The notes under the pieces: generated by a model
What the model was told of the DNA's origin: nothing
Seen by the model: only the letters and a program-made list of their open reading frames with translations
Database searches by the model: none
Part shown: positions 62,541 through 64,000 of the stretch, in pieces
Layout: the number at the start of each line of letters is the position of its first letter
How positions within the stretch are numbered: position 1 is the first letter of the stretch
DNA from: Alphaproteobacteria bacterium
Lineage (GTDB): Bacteria > Pseudomonadota > Alphaproteobacteria > Caulobacterales > Parvularculaceae
Reading direction: 5' to 3'
NCBI GenBank assembly: GCA_030426465.1
Contig: JAUHYK010000006.1
Span: 1-64,000, forward strand
DNA length: 64,000 nucleotides
Translations under genes and position numbers: made by a program

Positions 62541-63857
62541 TTAGTCAGCGCCGCGATAGGCGAAGGGGAGATCGCCCCGTTCGAGATCGCGATACCGCTC
62601 CATCAGCATTTTCTGACGGTTATTGAGGTCCTGCGGCCGGCCATTAATGAACACCGCTTCCGGCCGGGTTGTCACCTCCAGCGGATCGCCGTCCCAGATC
62701 ACCACATCGGCGATCTTGCCCGCCTCAAGGGAGCCGAGCTGATCGCCCAGCCCGTACATGGTGGCCGGGTTGAGCGTGATCGCCGCAAGCGCCGCATCGA
62801 AAGGCAGACCTTCGGCGACAGCGTTGCCAGCATGCTGGCGAATTAGGCGGACGTTATGGGCGCCTTCAGTGAAAGAGATTTTCACACCCGCCTCATTCAG
62901 ACGCGCCGCATTTTTCAGCGTTGCGTCAATATCTTCAAACTCGCCTGGCAGATTGTAGAGACCGTCCGTGATCACTGGAATATTCGCCGTCGCAATCTCG
63001 CGCGCGACACGCCAGCCTTCCGAGGCGCCGACAATGATGACATTCAGACGATAGGTGTTTTTGAGCCTGATCGTGGCGCGAATATCATTGGCGCTGTTCA
63101 CGGCGACGATCAGCGGCTGTTCGCCGTTGATGACGGGGCCGAGGGCTTTCAGATCGGAAATCGCAAAACGCCCGTCATGAGGGCGGCGAATATAATCATT
63201 GGGATTGGCGTGATATGAACGCGCTTCATCGAAATATTCACGCAAAACCGCCCAGGCGCCCATGCGGGTGCCGCCATTGCGTTCGGCCCCGCGCTCGCCC
63301 ATGGCGACATATTGCGCCGCTTCGGCGCGGGTCACGGAGTTTGGCCGGCCCGACAGGTCAATCACCGCCGCACGCCCTGCGAAAATTGTCGGCCCGACAG
63401 ACGGCGCCATCAATGCGCGCGTGACGCCCGCGGCCCGGTTCACAGGGATCAGCACCGATGAAGGGTTGTAAGCGTCAATCGCGTTCAGCGAAGCGCCAAG
63501 CGGAAAGGCGCCGACGGGGTCCCGCGCCGGCGACGCATCGTTAGCGTCGTCGACGGCGCCGATCTCAACCAGTCCGATCGAGGACACCGGCGCAAACAGT
63601 CCTGGCGTCACCACCTTGCCCGAGGCGTCAATGACGCTCGCACCCGCAGGCGCCGAAAGATCGGCGCCAACCTGAGTGATGCGGCCGTCACGAATGATGA
63701 CGTCGCCATTTTCAATGACGCCGCCGGAAACCGTGTGCACGGTTCCATCCATGATGGCGACGGTTTGCGCGCTCGCGGCCGCAGAAACTGCGGCGGCGGC
63801 GGCGATGAAAGCGGTGAGCATTTTCATGGGAGTTGCTTTCTTTGTTGCGCCAATCAT
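62541..63857 (-). CDS. Exported amidohydrolase (imidazolonepropionase-like)
   Basis: This 438-residue amidohydrolase has an N-terminal signal peptide (MKMLTAFIAAAAAVSAAASA within it). The metal-dependent hydrolase fold has VIDASGKVVTPGLFAP, but the usual HxH after it is replaced by segments without clear histidines. The C-terminal part has the GSLEAGKIADVVIWDGDPL typical end. The ATG at 63857 follows AGGA and overlaps the stop of the upstream gene (ATGA). The loss of the HxH is worth a structural check. Confidence 0.88.
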   Translation of the reverse strand: MIGATKKATPMKMLTAFIAAAAAVSAAASAQTVAIMDGTVHTVSGGVIENGDVIIRDGRITQVGADLSAPAGASVIDASGKVVTPGLFAPVSSIGLVEIGAVDDANDASPARDPVGAFPLGASLNAIDAYNPSSVLIPVNRAAGVTRALMAPSVGPTIFAGRAAVIDLSGRPNSVTRAEAAQYVAMGERGAERNGGTRMGAWAVLREYFDEARSYHANPNDYIRRPHDGRFAISDLKALGPVINGEQPLIVAVNSANDIRATIRLKNTYRLNVIIVGASEGWRVAREIATANIPVITDGLYNLPGEFEDIDATLKNAARLNEAGVKISFTEGAHNVRLIRQHAGNAVAEGLPFDAALAAITLNPATMYGLGDQLGSLEAGKIADVVIWDGDPLEVTTRPEAVFINGRPQDLNNRQKMLMERYRDLERGDLPFAYRGAD

Positions 63858-64000
63858 TGTCCTGCCCCGCCGGTAAAGCTGTTGTCATGAAGCCCGAGTT
63901 CGAAATCCATACGCGGCGAGCGTGACGGATCCGACCGGTCATACATGAGCGCACCGTCGATATAGACTTTCTCAGCCTTGGCGTAGACGGAGAACGGATT
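63854..64000 (-). CDS. Amidohydrolase, C-terminal end (cut by window edge)
   Basis: The 48 C-terminal residues read NPFSVYAKAEKVYIDG, then ALMYDRSDPSR, ending GAGQ before a TGA at 63854. The segment resembles the C-terminus of amidohydrolases, which end in a VYIDG-type beta strand. It overlaps the next amidohydrolase by ATGA, so the two form a tandem pair. The rest lies beyond the window. Confidence 0.8.
   Translation of the reverse strand, partial: NPFSVYAKAEKVYIDGALMYDRSDPSRSPRMDFELGLHDNSFTGGAGQ

Overview
The window is a 64 kb stretch of an alphaproteobacterial chromosome. The evidence is a CcrM-type GANTC methyltransferase, a split Fo operon (atpI-atpB-atpE-atpF'-atpF), a two-subunit glycine decarboxylase (gcvPA/gcvPB), a zinc-type Fur regulator and a DUF2267 gene. 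Coding density is high, and many genes overlap by ATGA or TGATG. A two-enzyme glycine betaine biosynthesis pair suggests a halotolerant or marine organism. No tRNA, rRNA, CRISPR array, prophage or insertion sequence was seen.

Bases 1-17.7 kb form an aromatic-catabolism region. A TonB-dependent receptor (cut by the window edge) is divergent from a run holding an FAH-family hydrolase, a gentisate dioxygenase-like cupin, an FAD monooxygenase and a class III CoA-transferase. An IclR regulator is followed by an HMG-CoA-lyase-like enzyme and an aconitase-family protein. I read these as a complete route for an alkylated gentisate: ring opening, hydrolysis to pyruvate plus citraconate (methylmaleate), hydration to citramalate, CoA transfer, and cleavage to pyruvate and acetyl-CoA. 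There is no maleylpyruvate isomerase. The aconitase homologue has lost two substrate-carboxylate contacts, and the lyase has changed two active-site acids. A recurring AGAAY-N3-GTTCT sequence lies in the promoters of this cluster, in the IclR promoter region, and before an uncharacterised four-gene operon (DUF6152-like, two DUF6644-like membrane proteins, cytochrome c'). Next come an aldehyde dehydrogenase, an AraC regulator, a carotenoid/lignostilbene-type oxygenase and ligAB (protocatechuate 4,5-dioxygenase).

Bases 17.8-36.3 kb are mostly housekeeping: an aspartate/aromatic aminotransferase, rnhB, ccrM (with four GANTC sites in its promoter), coq7, a lipocalin, a palindrome-rich 0.7 kb gap, an acid phosphatase lipoprotein, the Fo operon, smc, a DsbA-like lipoprotein, a DciA-like gene and mutY. 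Inside this block lies an ArsR-SRPBCCx3-VOC-DUF1428 operon with two identical-format operators.

Bases 36.3-51.3 kb hold mixed genes: metG, an SDR, a GNAT acetyltransferase, the glycine/sarcosine and dimethylglycine N-methyltransferases, an MFS transporter, a LOG-family hydrolase, a quinone oxidoreductase, an acyl-CoA carboxyltransferase and an FMN glutamate-synthase-like protein.

Bases 51.4-57.3 kb are the glycine cleavage operon gcvT-H-PA-(unknown)-PB behind a tandem glycine riboswitch, then zur. Bases 57.3-64 kb hold a Sel1-prolyl-hydroxylase fusion, an FbpABC ferric transporter with Fur-like sites, and two tandem amidohydrolases whose terminator lies inside the convergent permease gene.
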